Shown piece by piece: positions 23,231-34,757 of a stretch of 64,000 nucleotides of DNA (positions are counted from its first letter, which is position 1; every line of letters begins with the position of its first letter). The notes under the pieces are model-generated. The model did no database searches, was not told the DNA's origin, and was given only the letters and a program-made list of their open reading frames with translations. Location: the NCBI RefSeq assembly GCF_042242105.1, contig NC_092035.1, forward strand, positions 3,745,477-3,809,476, in the 5' to 3' direction. The DNA is from Pempheris klunzingeri. Taxonomy: Eukaryota; Chordata; Actinopteri; Acropomatiformes; Pempheridae. Made by a program: the position numbers and the translations under genes.

Positions 23231-24810
23231 TCAGCTGAGGGAGCTGACTTCAATGAGAAAAACATTATCAGGCAGCTTGTGCTCATAGCAAGCCTCAGCA
23301 GACAACTTCAGGATGGAGTTAAGGGTCTGAAGTTTGCTTCTTACCACCCTCATCTGGCTGAATAATCTCTCCACTTCAGCATTGGAGTGTGGCAAGGACA
23401 ACACAGACGCAGCAGCCATGGCAAGTTCCTGAAACTTGATATCAGCTGCATCCCTGAACTTCCAGATCTCAAACCATTGCTGGACAATCTTGTCTCTCTC
23501 TGCAGGACAGTAGCCCAGGAGCTTGGCTAACTTTTCTGTTTCTCCCAGGCTCTTATTGTGCTTTAGAGTTTCCTCTACATTGAAAACTGACATGTGCTGC
23601 AATGCTTCAGTGTTGTCTGTCAGTCTCACCCTCAGCTCATCAGTGAGGGAGATGCTGAAGGCTACACACCGCTTTCTCACATTGTTCTTCTCCTCAGGCG
23701 CAAAGTGGAGCTCAGCTGCCTTTGACTCAAGAAGGTAACCAGGGTACGGTTTGGGACTGATGGATCCATCAGTTGGCTCTTTGAGTACATCAGTGTTTGC
23801 CAGTGGATTCAGCACCCTGCTACTCACAGACTCTATCAGGCTAACCAAGCTGTCAAGAAGCTGAAGAGGATCTACCTGCTCTCCCTCACAAGCCCTGATG
23901 GCCAACTGTACCTCATCCAGCACTGACTTCAGAAAAGTCAGACACAAGATGTTTTGAGGATCACTGTACATGGAAACGGGGGCAGCATGGTGGTGCTGTG
24001 GTCAGCATGGTGGTGCTGTGGTCAGCACTGTTGCCTCACAGCAAGAAGGTTCTAGGTTTGAACCTGAAATCTTTCTGTGTGGAGTTTTTCATGCCAGCGT
24101 GGCTTCTCTCCAGGTACTCTGGCTTCCTCCCACAATCCCAAAGACATGCAAGCTGGGTTCATTGGTGACTCTAAATTGGCCGTAGTGTGAGTGTGAGAGT
24201 GAGAGTGTGTCTGTCTCTGTATGTGGCCCTGTGATTGCCTGGTGACCACTTCAGGGTGACCCTGCCTTTCCCCACAGTTGATGCTCTCATATGTGTCTTT
24301 GTAGGCCTCCCTGCGCCTGAAGTCACTAAAACCAGCTCTAAGTCTCCTGTACCAAGTGCTCCACACTACGGGGGTGGTGTCATTGGAAGCATGACTTACA
24401 GCCAGCTGCAGAGAGTGACACACACAGTGAATCAGAACCACATCTTTGAGGCCACACTCCTCCTTCAGCACTTTATGGAGCCCATTGTTAATCCCCGTCA
24501 TGACGGAGGCATTGTCAGTCCCTGTCCCCAGGAGTTTGTCTTTTTCAAGACAACACTTCTCCAGGAAAGCCACAACAGCTCGGGCTATAGATCTGGCATC
24601 TCCTCCCTCCAACTCAACAAGCCCCAGAAATGTTGAGACTATTGTGTGTTTGGTGTCACTAAAGTACCTCATCACAACCCCCAGGTCCTTAGAAACACCT
24701 CCATCTGTGGACTCATGGAGGAGGAGGAGGCTGAAACGCTGCTCACCCACATCTGGACCATCTTTTTTAGAAAGTCTGGTGCTAGAACACCATTCATCAT
24801 TTCCGTGCAC
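23231..24810 (-). pseudogene. hAT-family transposase remnant, split by a SINE
   Basis: Read on the minus strand. The upstream half (24810 to about 24275) has STDGGVSKDLG, TGTDNASVM and LIHCVCHSLQLAVSHA, the hAT catalytic core. The downstream half (23971-23231) ends with LPHSNAEVERLFSQMR, the hAT C-terminal dimerisation signature. A tRNA-derived SINE at about 23979-24270 separates the halves. No N-terminal BED zinc finger is seen. It acts on its own element's ends by cut and paste, but this copy cannot be functional. A second copy lies at 45922-47933. Confidence 0.75.
23979..24270 (+). mobile_element. tRNA-derived SINE (cggtggtg type), inside hAT gene
   Basis: Carries the common fish SINE order. 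An ATGGTGGTGCTGTGG-like head comes first, then a gcctcacagcaagaaggttc segment with a B-box-like part. A tgtgtggagtttttcatgcc body and the cccacaatcc...gacatgcaagctgg...ttggtgactctaaattggcc tail follow. The 20-base head occurs twice in tandem here. Confidence 0.65.
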
Positions 24811-24861
24811 TTTGTCCTGAGCATTTTGAAGTGAGGAGCGGCAGTGGATTCTGAGGAAGCA

Positions 24862-24945
24862 GCTGTGGATCAGTGGTAGAGTGGGTCCTCCCTCAGTCAG
24901 AAGGTCGGGGGTTTGATGCCCAGCTCCTATGGGTCAACATGACAG
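24862..24945 (+). mobile_element. partial tRNA-derived SINE (second type)
   Basis: A-box-like gatcagtggtagagtggg and B-box-like ggtcgggggtttgatgccc are spaced as in a tRNA gene, followed by the fish SINE body start. It has no intact tRNA fold, so it is not called a tRNA gene. The same piece recurs at about 47985-48065. Confidence 0.55.
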
Positions 24946-25631
24946 CATGGAACAGTGTTCAGCTAATGTCACGGTGGCTCCACTCAGTGTTTTCCTCATT
25001 AATGGCAGCTTGCTTTGGGTGGAACTGTTGGAAGACTTTGTCTTTTCACTATGTTTTTGAGTTGTCATGTTTTTTTTTTAGATCAAAGTTTGGACTAGAA
25101 ATCATCCTTACAATCCAGGCAGCGTGCTCGTGTATCATCTCCAATAAACGGCTTCAGCCAGATTCCCACTCCTTTCTCTGTTTTTGATCGAACACTGTAG
25201 ACCGACACATGATGAGCCAGCTAGCTAGATTAGCTTCTGTCCCAGAGAGGCACACACACAGTGGACCAGGTGAGGAAGTGACTGAGGCTCTGTGGCTCAA
25301 ATGTGGCGGCTCTGCGCGTGCGCGATTCATGAGCAGCGTGCACGCGGTGGCTCTCTGTCCTCTCTGCGGCTGCGCAGCTCCTGTGAGAGCTTAGGGAGGG
25401 GGCGGGGCTAACGGCAACACCTGCTGCCAGGTGAGGACAGTGACTGATGTGAAAGCAGGTATCACTCTGCAGAGTCTCCAAAACACCGGAAAAGTCTCCA
25501 GATTTAGTGAAAGTCAACAAGTTAGCAACACAGGAAATGACGTCAGGACACTTCCGCAGCAGCAGATGACGTCGGAGCCTGAGCGGATTGTTGGAGCGTT
25601 TTTTTGCGGCTCGTTTTTCTGCTTAAAAAAG

Positions 25632-26724
25632 ATGTTTGGAGGAGGAGAAGAAAACTGGAAAACTACCGGAGGAAAACACCATGAAGACACGGAGTTGTCT
25701 TTGGTTAATGAGGTCAGTCTGAGGCTGAGTGGCCGAACACAAACACAAACAAACATACACAGCACACAGCTAGCTAACTAGCTAACGCTAGCTAACCATG
25801 CTAACACGTGAACATTTTGCTGCTTTTTGAGGCGGATAAAGAAACCAGCCAGCGGCCAAGTTCACCAGAATGATGACTAAATGTAGCTCATTATGAGAAG
25901 GAACATGTTTTATATTTCACACTGTTACTATCAGAGGAAATCAGCAGCACCTGTGGATTAGCTTCACTACAGTGACAAACATGAGGAAAGAAAAGCCCAG
26001 CAACAGACATTAAACACTGAACTCACTATTATTTCTAGTTTGTAACTCTGTGGATGATGTTTATTTAAATAACCAAGCTGCTTGCTGTTACACAGCAGCA
26101 GTGTTTCTAGTTTTGGCTGGATTTTTACCACCTTTAGGATCAGAAATAGATCATTCAGTGTTTCCATAAGCACATTTACATTGAAATGTCAGTAATCATC
26201 ATTAATGTCTAAATATTGAGTTACTGAAGTTCAACAGCAAGTTTGAAAATGTATCTCAACAGTGTAAATGTAAAGGGAATGAAATGAGAGAAAAGTCATC
26301 AGTGCAAATATCCGCTTTTTTATTTCATCCATCAAATGTGTGCAGCCTTGTTCAACATGAAGGTGATCCAGCTGTAACTTGTGATCACTTATTGATTCAT
26401 TCTTTTTCCTTTCATGCTTCAGGTGGGCTGGTGTTCACTGCTGAGGAGCCGAGGAAGATTCTTCAGGTTCGTCCACATCCTCATTACTTCTTATTCATCG
26501 GCATCATTGTACTATTTGATATACTGTAAATTATTGTTAATAATAATAATAGCTTACATTTATATAGCACCTTTCAAAAAAAGTGATTCCATAACCTGAT
26601 TAACATCTTTCACCTTCACAATGTTGTGCTTTTTTTTTTTTTTTTTTTTTAGATGATTTTCCCAAATGAAGATGCTAAATGCAACCCGAGATCATCTTCA
26701 AGTATGACAGGGCTTGTGGCGTAG
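25632..26724 (+). CDS. family A mini-gene copy A2, unrecognised
   Basis: Exon 1 (25632-25712) reads MFGGGEENWKTTGGKHHEDT and then ELSLVNE before gtcagt. Exon 2 is 26423-26466. The terminal exon starts at 26653 after a T tract. In the frame GGLVFTAEEPRKILQ the terminal exon continues MIFPNEDAKCNPRSSSSMTG and stops at 26722-26724, inside a SINE that begins at about 26712. As in A1, the exon 1 phase does not fit that frame. Function unknown. Confidence 0.35.
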
Positions 26725-26800
26725 TGGGTTACGTCACAGCCTGAAGAGACAATGAGGAGCAGAGGTGCCAGGTTCAATCCCAGTGTGTGGCTGCTACCTG
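26712..26800 (+). mobile_element. tRNA-derived SINE fragment (third type)
   Basis: gcttgtggcgtagtgggtta followed 35-45 bases later by gccaggttcaatccc gives A-box and B-box-like elements. The same fragment recurs at about 49847-49935. Confidence 0.45.
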
Positions 26801-27066
26801 CAGCAGGAAGGAAGCTTTTCTCCCCAGTAAGGGGTTATGCAGTTCATTTTATTCAAAACCCACAAAAGCATTCTACAAAAACTTTAGGCAGCCATTTTGC
26901 TCATTATGCGCTTCATTTAAAGCTAAATGTTTAGGCCCACTTTCAGGCTCCAACCAGGGCCTTTTCTCTATAGTTAAATTTAACCTAGTTGGGATCACAC
27001 ACCATTGCTGGTGGTTCTAAAATTACCAGTTTCACATTATACTCAGGATTCTGCACCAAAACAAAT

Positions 27067-27195
27067 TGGGGCCAGCTGTGGCTCATCCCTCAATCAGAAG
27101 GTTGGAGGTTTAATCCCCAGCTCCTATGGGTCAGTGTGTGAATCAGGAGGTCATGTAAATGAGCTATACAAATACTGACCATAAGGGGATCAAGA
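27067..27195 (+). mobile_element. tRNA-derived SINE fragment
   Basis: Contains gaaggttggaggtttaatcc followed by ctcctatgggtcag and ends in a ctatacaaatactgacca-type SINE tail. Copies occur at about 50190-50310 (+), 30585-30660 (-) and 53555-53650 (-). Confidence 0.45.
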
Positions 27196-27301
27196 GCTAA
27201 GCCAATGCAAAAATCACTCACAATATAAAAGACATAGAAAACAAGATTTAGACAAAATCTTTTTATTTAAGATAGAAGACATAGTGAAGGAGCTGCTTTG
27301 C

Positions 27302-28352
27302 TCACTGGACATTCAGCAGGAACATGGAGGCAGATCCTGTCAGGAAGACTGATGAAGACCAATACAAACATGTCAGATGAGCTGCTGGTCTACTTTTACC
27401 ACAAATCAGTTTGACAATTATCAACTCTTTGCATAAGAGCAGCAGCAGAAGAGTAAAAAAAAGACACAACAACTTGCATTACTTTTGATATGTCTTTATT
27501 TAGAAATCAGTGCCAAACTGAGGCTCTCATACAAACAGTTCTGTTTGGATCCACGACTGATTCAGGTTCTCCTGCTGCTCCTGGGAAAACACAAACACGC
27601 ACAGCTTTTAGCAAAGAGTGACCAGACAGAAGGTTAAACTTGTCATCTGTTCATGGATCATTTGGAAATTGTTCTCTTCATTTTAAATAAAGTTTGATGT
27701 GACGACATCCTGTGTTGATATTTACTGATTCCTGGATACTTTTACTTTAGATTCTACCTTTACAAACAAGCACCAACAGAGACAATTATCTACTGCAAGA
27801 GTTTACAAGTCTTCAATGTTTATTTAGAAAGATTTAGCTTTTGGTCTTTAAAACTAATTTAAGAGAGTCTGAAGTTTCATTAAGGCAAAAGTCCACTTTG
27901 TTGGACAGGGAACAAACAAACTTTGTCCCTGAACTGCACCAAGTGATGATTTACCTCAAAGGGTGCAGTGGAGCAGACACACCTGAGCTCCAGGTGACAC
28001 CGCAGGGACCAATGCTACATGCTAACACTAGCCAGCATGTTAGCCACTGATTAGCCACATGGTGGAAGTGATCAGTGATTATTGATCCTGTAGTCCAGTC
28101 ATTAGCAGCAAACTCACTGCAGACACTTACATTCAGTGAGACTGGACTTGAAATTAACATTACACTAAGTCTGAGCTTTAACTCACCTGCTGCAGCAGCT
28201 GATTAAACAGAGTAAAACTGCTGTGCTGTTATTAGCATATACAAAGATAAAAACGTGTTTGTGTGGCCATTGAGCCTCAGACTGACCTCATTAACCAAAG
28301 CCAACTCACATCTCCTTGGTGTTTTCCTCCTCTCATCCTCCAAAGACCTCAT
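27302..28352 (-). pseudogene. family B mini-gene copy B2, lacks exon 3
   Basis: Minus strand. Exon 1 at 28352-28287 is intact (MRSLEDERRKTPRRCELALV then NE, donor gtcagt), with the ctctataaagag TATA segment upstream. The exon 3 region is missing from the following intron. Exon 4 (27580 down to about 27508) has lost its TAG (now TGG). Exon 5 (27336-27302) is still open to its TGA. Probably not able to make the family product. Confidence 0.4.
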
Positions 28353-28737
28353 GAAGCAGAAAGAGGAGCCCAAATGAAACTTCCCACTCTTTATAGAGTT
28401 GGATCGTACCATTATGTGAAAGTAGGAGGGGAGACGCTCTGAAGACAGGTGGGTGAGGTGGTACAGTCCAGGTACAGAGGACATAGTGATGGCTGATGGA
28501 GGCTTTGTTGCTTTTCATGCAACCAGACGTGCCAAATAAGACACCATGAGTTCATGTTTCTTCTATGTTTCATTGTGTCGGCTTGAAACCACACAACCAT
28601 GTAGTGTAGTGGAACAGGAATGATGGAGAATCAAATCCCAAACAGTCCATGAACCAAGAAATGACACGTCTCCATTGCACTTCATCTTATTGACCACTAG
28701 ATGTCCTACTGGAGCTCTGTGTCATTGAAGCCTCCAG

Positions 28738-28934
28738 TCATGAACCATTTTTTTTTTTTTTTTTTTTAACTTTTTTTTAATTCAATTATTTGAAATATAA
28801 AAACAAAGAACGTGAGGTCATCATGGGTGTTACATTTAAAATCTCAACACATTTTTCTTCATACATCATGTCATACTATTCTGAACAGTGCATACACAAT
28901 CCATTTTTCCCATTGTTCTCATGAACCATTTTTT
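28738..28934 (-). mobile_element. retroposed insertion with target-site duplication
   Basis: The 16-base sequence tcatgaaccatttttt occurs at 28738-28753 and again, with its last base changed, at 28919-28934. Between the copies lies a T run of about 20 followed by about 140 bases of AT-rich sequence. That is a reverse-strand poly(A) tail plus body. The corresponding uninterrupted site is present at about 51786-51805, so the insertion is real and younger than the duplication. The source transcript was not recognised. Confidence 0.7.
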
Positions 28935-29111
28935 GAATCAAGTGTCGAAGCTTCAACAAAGCCTCCATCAGCCATCACTATGTCCTCTGTACCTGGACTG
29001 TACCACCTCACCCACCTGTCTTCGGAGCGTCTCCCCTCCTACTTTCACATAATGGTACGATCCAACTCTATAAAGAGTGGGAAGCTTCGTTTGGGCTCCT
29101 CTTTCTGCTTC

Positions 29112-30487
29112 ATGAGGTCTTTGGAGGGTGAGATGTGAGTTGGCTTTGGTTAATGAGGCCAGTCTGAGGCTCATTGGCCACACAAACATGTTTTTATCTT
29201 TGTATATGCTAATAACAGCACAGCAGTTTTACTCTGTGATTTTTGGATCTATTGGTGGTTTCATTGTGGCTGGTGAACATGTTTGGGAACAAAAGTACCA
29301 GATTACCGTTGTAATAAACACTGATGGTTCTAATGTTCTCTGTTTGCACTAGAACCAACAGAAGTTCTTCATCAGGCCTCGTTGATCTTTGCAGCTGTTT
29401 GCTGTTAATCAGCTGCTGCAGCAGGAGAGTTAAAGCTCAGACTTAGTGTAATGTTAGTTAAAGTTCTGTTTCTTTAGTGTCTGCAGTGAGTTTGCTGCTA
29501 ATGACTGGACTACAGGGTCAATAATCCCTGATCACTTCCACCATGTGGCTAATCAGTGGCTAACATGCTGGCTAGTGTTAGCATGTAGCATTAGCATGTA
29601 GCTGTGTATAACGGGATGTTCTTCAGGAGCCGAACCACAAAGTTTAACCAGCAGCTTTGAAGTGAGGAATCACAAACTTTATCACATTTAGTCTGTTTGC
29701 AGGTGAACTTAACCTATAATGTTGTTTCCTTTTTACTTAAGTAAAGAGCTGTAGTTTTATTGTGAAAATCTCTTCCGTTGCAGGTGGTGGTTCCTGTCTG
29801 GACTGAAGAACCTGTGACAGGAACAGCTTTTGGTAAGAACGCTCAACTTTACCTCCAACATCAGATGAATGTGTTTAGACCTGAAATGTGAGCTTTTATT
29901 TTCTCCTCAGAGCAAACTAATCATTTTCATCCAACTGATTTCTAAATAAACATTGAAGATTTGTAAACTCTTGCAGTAGATAATTGTCTCTCTTGGTGCT
30001 TGTTTGTAAAGGTAGAATCTAAAGTTAAAGTATCAGGAATTAGTAAATATCAACACAGGATGTTGTCACATCAAACTTTATTTAAAATGAAGAGAACAAT
30101 TTCCAAATGATCCATGAACAGATGACAAGTTTAACCTTCTGTCTGGTCACTCTTTGATAAAAGCTGTGCTGTGTGTGTGTTTTCCCAGGAGAACCTGAAG
30201 CAGCCGTGGATCCAAACAGAACTGTTTGTATGAGAGCCTCAGTTTAGCACTGATTTCTAAATAAAGACATAAAAAGTAATGCAAGTTGTCTTGTTTTTTA
30301 TTCTGCTGCTGCTCTTTATGGAAAGTTTGTATATAATTGTCAAACTGATTTGAGGTAAGTAGACCAGCAGCTCCCCTCTTACATGTTTGTATTGGTCTTC
30401 ATCATTGTCTTCCTCTGACAGGATCTGCCTCCATGTTCCTGCTGGATGTCCAGTGAGCAAAGCAGCATCTTCACTGTCTTAAATAAA
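29112..30487 (+). pseudogene. family B mini-gene copy B3, exon 1 deleted in part
   Basis: A TATA box in the ctctataaagag segment near 29068 precedes exon 1 at 29112. A 20-base deletion after MRSLEGE shifts the frame to an immediate stop, and the donor is changed from gtcagt to gccagt. Downstream parts are intact. Exon 3 is 29784-29832 (VVVPVWTEEPVTGTAF). Exon 4 is 30189-30247 (EPEAAVDPNRTVCMRASV, stop, AATAAA at 30260-30265). Exon 5 is 30422-30456 (SASMFLLDVQ, stop, AATAAA at 30482-30487). Exon 4 and exon 5 both fit the phase left by exon 3. Confidence 0.45.
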
Positions 30488-31079
30488 AAGTGGTTTTGTC
30501 TAAATCTTGTTTCCTATGTCTTTTATATTGTGAGTGATTTTGCATTTGCTGAACTTCACTGCTGAAAAGGTAAAGCTGTGGATCCACCTATGGTCAGTAT
30601 TTGTGTAGCACCTTTACATGACCTCCTGAGTGAGGGATGACCCACAGCTGGCCCCATTTTATTTTGGAGCAGAATCCTGTGTTTTACTGGTCCTGGATTG
30701 TCATGTGAAACTACTCATTTTTGAAGCCCCCCCCCTCCCCCAGCAATGGTGTCTGCTCCCAACAAGGTTGAATTTCACTGAACAAAAGCACCTTCTAGGA
30801 GCCAGAAAATGTGTAAAGTGCATAATAAACAAAATGGCTGCCAAATGTTTCTGGGTTTTTAATAAAATGAGCTGCATAAACCATTACTCCACCTTTGGGG
30901 AGCTAGCCCGCCTTCCTTCATGCTCCAGGCCACAGATACCTGTCACACTAGAAGATCTCCGGGCACATTAATCTTCATTTGGGAAAATCATCTAAAAAGC
31001 ACAACACAAAAGTGAAAGATGTTAATCAGGTCATAGAATCACAAACTAGCTCCAATTATTTACAATATCAAATAGTACA

Positions 31080-31888
31080 ACACCAGCCCACCTGAAGCAT
31101 CAAAGGAGAAAGAATGAATCAATAAGTGATCACAAGTTACAGCTGGATCACCTTCATGTTGAACAAGGCTGCACACATTTGATGGATGAAATAAAAAAGT
31201 GGATATTTGCACTGATGACTTTTCTCTCATTTCATTCCCTTTACATTTACACTGTTGAGATACATTTTCAAACTTGCTGTTGAACTTCAGTAACTCAATA
31301 TTTTGACATTAATGATGATTACTGACATTTCAATGTAAATGAGCTTAAGGAAACACTGAATGATCTATTTCTGATCCTAAAGGTGGTAAAAATCCAGCCC
31401 AAACTAGAAACACTGCTGCTGTGTAACAGCAAGCAGCTTGGTTATTTAAATAAACATCATCCACCGAGTTACAAACTAGAAATAATAGTGAGTTCAGTGT
31501 TTAATGTCTGTTGCTGGGCTTTTCTTTCCTCATGTTTGTCACTGTAGTGAAGCTAATCCACAGGTGCTGCTGATTTCCTCTGATAGTAACAGTGTGAAGT
31601 ATAAAACATGTTCCTTCTCATAATGAGCTACATTTAGTCATCATTCTGGTAAACTTGGCCGCTGGCTGGTTTCTTTATCCGCCTCAAAAAGCAGCAAAAT
31701 GTTCACGTGTTAGCATGGTTAGCTAGCGTTAGCTCGTTAGCTAGCTGTGTGCTGTGTGTGTGTGTGTGTGTGTTGGTGTTCGTGTGTCCACTCAGCCTCA
31801 GACTGACCTCTTTAAACAAAGACAACTCGGTGTCTTCGTGGTGTTTTCCTCGAGTCCTTCTCCGCTTTTCCTTTCGTCCTCCAAACAT
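31080..31888 (-). pseudogene. family A mini-gene copy A3, truncated
   Basis: Minus strand. Exon 1 at 31888-31808 is as in A1 (MFGGRKEKRRRTRGK...). Exon 2 starts at 31091 with its acceptor but is cut after about 12 bases by a deletion. The terminal-exon relic near 30985 has an early stop. Confidence 0.4.
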
Positions 31889-32089
31889 CTTTCTCAAGCA
31901 GAAAAACGCTCAACGATCCGCTCAGGTTCAACCTCACCTGTTGTGACGTCACTTCCTCAAGCCGAGCACCGTCGCAGCGGCAGTGACGTAAACAGCAGGA
32001 ACGTTTAGCAGCAGCTCTGTAGATCTAGAAACTACGGGTGTTAATCATTCACAGAAACATCTAATACATTATTTTCAGGGAGTTAAATG

Positions 32090-32390
32090 GTAAATGATCA
32101 ATGTTCTGTATTTGTCTCGCGCCTTTCTACTTATTTCAACTGCTCAAAGCGCTTTTACATCACATCCTCATTCACCCATTCACACATCATTCATCCAGGA
32201 GGGTCTGATGTGGAGGACACTGTTCCTTCATGCTCATTCCCACAAATGCAAAAATGCACCTGTACATTGGGGTTCAGCGTCTTGCCCGAGGACACTTGGA
32301 CACGTTGACCCATCGGAGCTGGTGATTGAACCCCCGACCTGCTGATGGAGGGACGACCCACTCTACCACTGACCCACAGCCGAGCTCACT
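32090..32390 (-). mobile_element. full-length tRNA-derived SINE
   Basis: Minus-strand copy of the element at 41512-41810, with tRNA-like head (gtcagtggtagagtgggtcg ... ggtcgggggttcaatcacc), body (gtcctcgggcaagacgctga) and tail ending in the gaacattgatcatttaccat region. Confidence 0.7.
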
Positions 32391-32837
32391 CCACAGAGCA
32401 GGTACAAGTTTGGCTTCACGTGTTTTGCATCTGTGAGGACACAGCGCCCTCTTGTGTCCTGTAGGAGGAACTATTTATCACTGTTCCTCCACTCCTTTTC
32501 TCTTTTCCACTGGTTTGTCTTTTCATTTATTAGATCTCTATGTCATCTCTTTACTTTCCACTCTGGATTTTACTGCCTACACATTTATTATAGGAGGTAT
32601 AATGGAGCTCCTTGTGCCACAGGTGCTGTTATTAAACACACGACAACATTTTCTGCTCCGAAATGATAAAAACCGACAAAAATTGGTCATTGTCATACAC
32701 CAAGTCTATGATGGGACAGTGAGGGGCAAGTAGCGCTGGGAGTGACCGCTGACCCTCCTTTTCTCTCACCTCTAGGCTCAAACTAACTCCGGTGTCGCCT
32801 CCAGACTTGTGATGAAGCTCTCACAGTGGACCCTCAC

Positions 32838-32925
32838 CTGCAGACTGAGGTTAGTGGCCTTTCTCAGCACACACAGCACATGAGCCAGAGCCCGTCTGCC
32901 CTGAGCCACGGCTCTGTGGACAAAT
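32838..32925 (-). pseudogene. NFKBIZ-like first ankyrin exon
   Basis: Minus strand, 88 bases, acceptor ctgccag and donor cag/gtgagg. Entered in phase 2 it reads FVHRAVAQGRRALAHVL and then VLRKATNLSLQ. The N-terminal part matches the first ankyrin repeat of I-kappa-B zeta; the last third does not. Its phase fits exactly the exon at 35040-34758 upstream on the same strand (AG plus A gives Arg). The exon is therefore in its original order within the NFKBIZ-like gene. Confidence 0.6.
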
Positions 32926-33129
32926 CTGGCAGTTTGAAAAGAAATGACACAGTTAGATTAAATCCACATGCAAATGACTTCAGACTGTTGATCCATCACT
33001 TTGAGCTGTTTCATTATTTCACTATGTCAGACACTTTTAGTTGCCCATTTCAACCTCTTTGCTCGCTAACTAGTGTTCAGTCTTTAAAACCCCTGCCAGG
33101 AGTGACTGGTTTAAATTGGTGACTTGTTC

Positions 33130-33200
33130 ACTAATAGATAGATAGAAATACTTTATTGATCCCTGGGGGGAAATTAATACAGGTGCATCTCAAAAATTAG
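33130..33200 (+). repeat. LINE-type tail and Tc1-like terminal sequence
   Basis: atagatagatagaaatactttattgatccctggggggaaatt is the common fish LINE 3' end (an 'aaatactttattgatccc' motif with ATAG tail). It runs into ggtgcatctcaaaaattaga, a widespread Tc1/mariner-type terminal sequence. Similar joins occur at 34440-34500, 39300-39370, 40480-40540 and 40760-40800. Confidence 0.5.
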
Positions 33201-33214
33201 AATATCATGACAGC

Positions 33215-34075
33215 ACTGAAACCTCTCACGGTCCTGTGGTGGATTATTTTCTAAAGTGGTGCCAGGGTTCGTCTTTATCTCTGAATGGATCAAAAACAAA
33301 GGACGTGTGTATTGATTTTAGACGCTCGCAGCCTCCTGACAGCACAGTGATTGATGGGCAGGATGTAGAAATTGTAGAGTCCTATAAGCATTTAGGAACT
33401 ATAATAGACAACAAACTGACATTAGTGAGTAACACCAACACAATTTACAAGAAAAGTCAGCAGCGTCTATTTTGTCTAAGGAAACTCTCAAAAGTCCAGG
33501 TTGATTGATCCCTGATGACCATGTTCTATAGGTCTTTTATTGAGTCTGTGCTGACCTCTTCTTTCATCTGTTGGTCCTCGTCACTTAAGGTAAAGCAGAA
33601 AAATGTCCTGAACAAGGTGGTTAATGTCTGCAGTAAAATAAGTGGCACTGCTCTAGAAACCCCGCAGGATCTGTAGAACAAACAGCTTTAGAAGAAACTA
33701 AATCTCTCCTGTCTGACTGTTCTCGTCCTTCACAGCAACAGTTTCACTTTCTTCCATCCGCTTCACTGTTCAGACGTCCACGAGCTAAAACCAGCAGATA
33801 CAAACATTCCTTTGTACCTTCTGCCATTTCCTTCAGCTCCAGGAGGAAAAGGTAGCTTGCCTGCAGTGTTTTGATTGATTTGATTTTCTATTTGTTCCAT
33901 TGTTTTTTCTTTTGTTTCTATTTTGATTTTAAGGTATTCGTGCTATTGGATGTTTAGTATTTATTCGCTGTGTTTTTCAAGTGTACATGTATTTTATGTT
34001 TTGCTTCCACTGCTGCACAACTAATTCTCCCATTTGGGGACAAATAAAGTGATTGATTGATTGATTGATTGACCT
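33215..34075 (+). mobile_element. L2-like LINE 3' fragment (reverse transcriptase end)
   Basis: The frame 33236-33508 reads WCQGSSLSLNGSKTKDVCID and then FRR, followed by SYKHLGTIIDNKLT and QQRLFCLRKLSK. This is the typical C-terminal RT region of fish L2-type LINEs. After a stop, recognisable frame pieces continue to about 33850. A (TGAT)n 3' tail at 34047-34070 ends the element. It is absent from the inverted copy of this region in the right arm, so it inserted after the duplication. Confidence 0.75.
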
Positions 34076-34757
34076 TTTCCGACCACACTTCCTCTGAATG
34101 TGCTTGGATTCAGCACTCTGGGAACACTTTCCCTCTGATTGTGTCGCCTAGTGAACCAGACTGAGAGAAACTTCTGCAGGTGTTTTCAATTAATTAGCTG
34201 ATTACAGTGAGACACTGTGAGTCTACCATACTGAACTTTTTGCACTTTGACATTTGTACCTACAAATGTAAAGAAATAAAATGATTATTATTATTTTTCA
34301 CAATATTCTAAACTTCTGAGATACTGAATTTGGGGTTTTCATGAGCTGTGAGCCACAATCATCACAATTAAAACAAATGAAGGCTTGAAATATTTCATTT
34401 TGTGTGGAATGAATCTATATAGTATATGAGTTTCTCTTTTTGAGATGCACCTGTATTAATGTCCCCTCAGGGATCAATAAAGTATTTCTATCTATCTATC
34501 ACAGTTACCATCTCTGGCTGGCAGAGAGCTTTCAGCTCCCTCTGCTGTTTAACACCAATATGTGCTTCTGTTCTTCAACTTGCACTAAAGTTTTATTTAA
34601 TCACACTTCAGTTTTAATCTGCACATTTCTATCTTTTATATAATATATTTTATATATATATTTTTATCCATATAGTATAAGAGTTTCACTTTTTGAATTG
34701 AATTACAGAAATGAATGAACATTTTCATGATATTCTAATATTTTGAGATTCACCTAC

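Larger units (their letters stand above)
28920..33130 (-). repeat. array unit U2 (inverted, shorter)
   Basis: Inverted relative to U1 and U3. It holds family B copy B3 (+), a SINE fragment, family A copy A3 (-), a full SINE (-) and the NFKBIZ-like 88-base exon (-). It matches the right arm at 40.8-44.6 kb in reverse, but lacks the GA tract and the hAT block. Confidence 0.8.

Noticed and set aside
24862-24945. Possible tRNA gene from A- and B-box-like sequences (also 41512, 27067, 26712)
   Set aside because: No intact cloverleaf can be drawn, and each is followed by a SINE body and tail repeated elsewhere in the window, so they are tRNA-derived SINEs.
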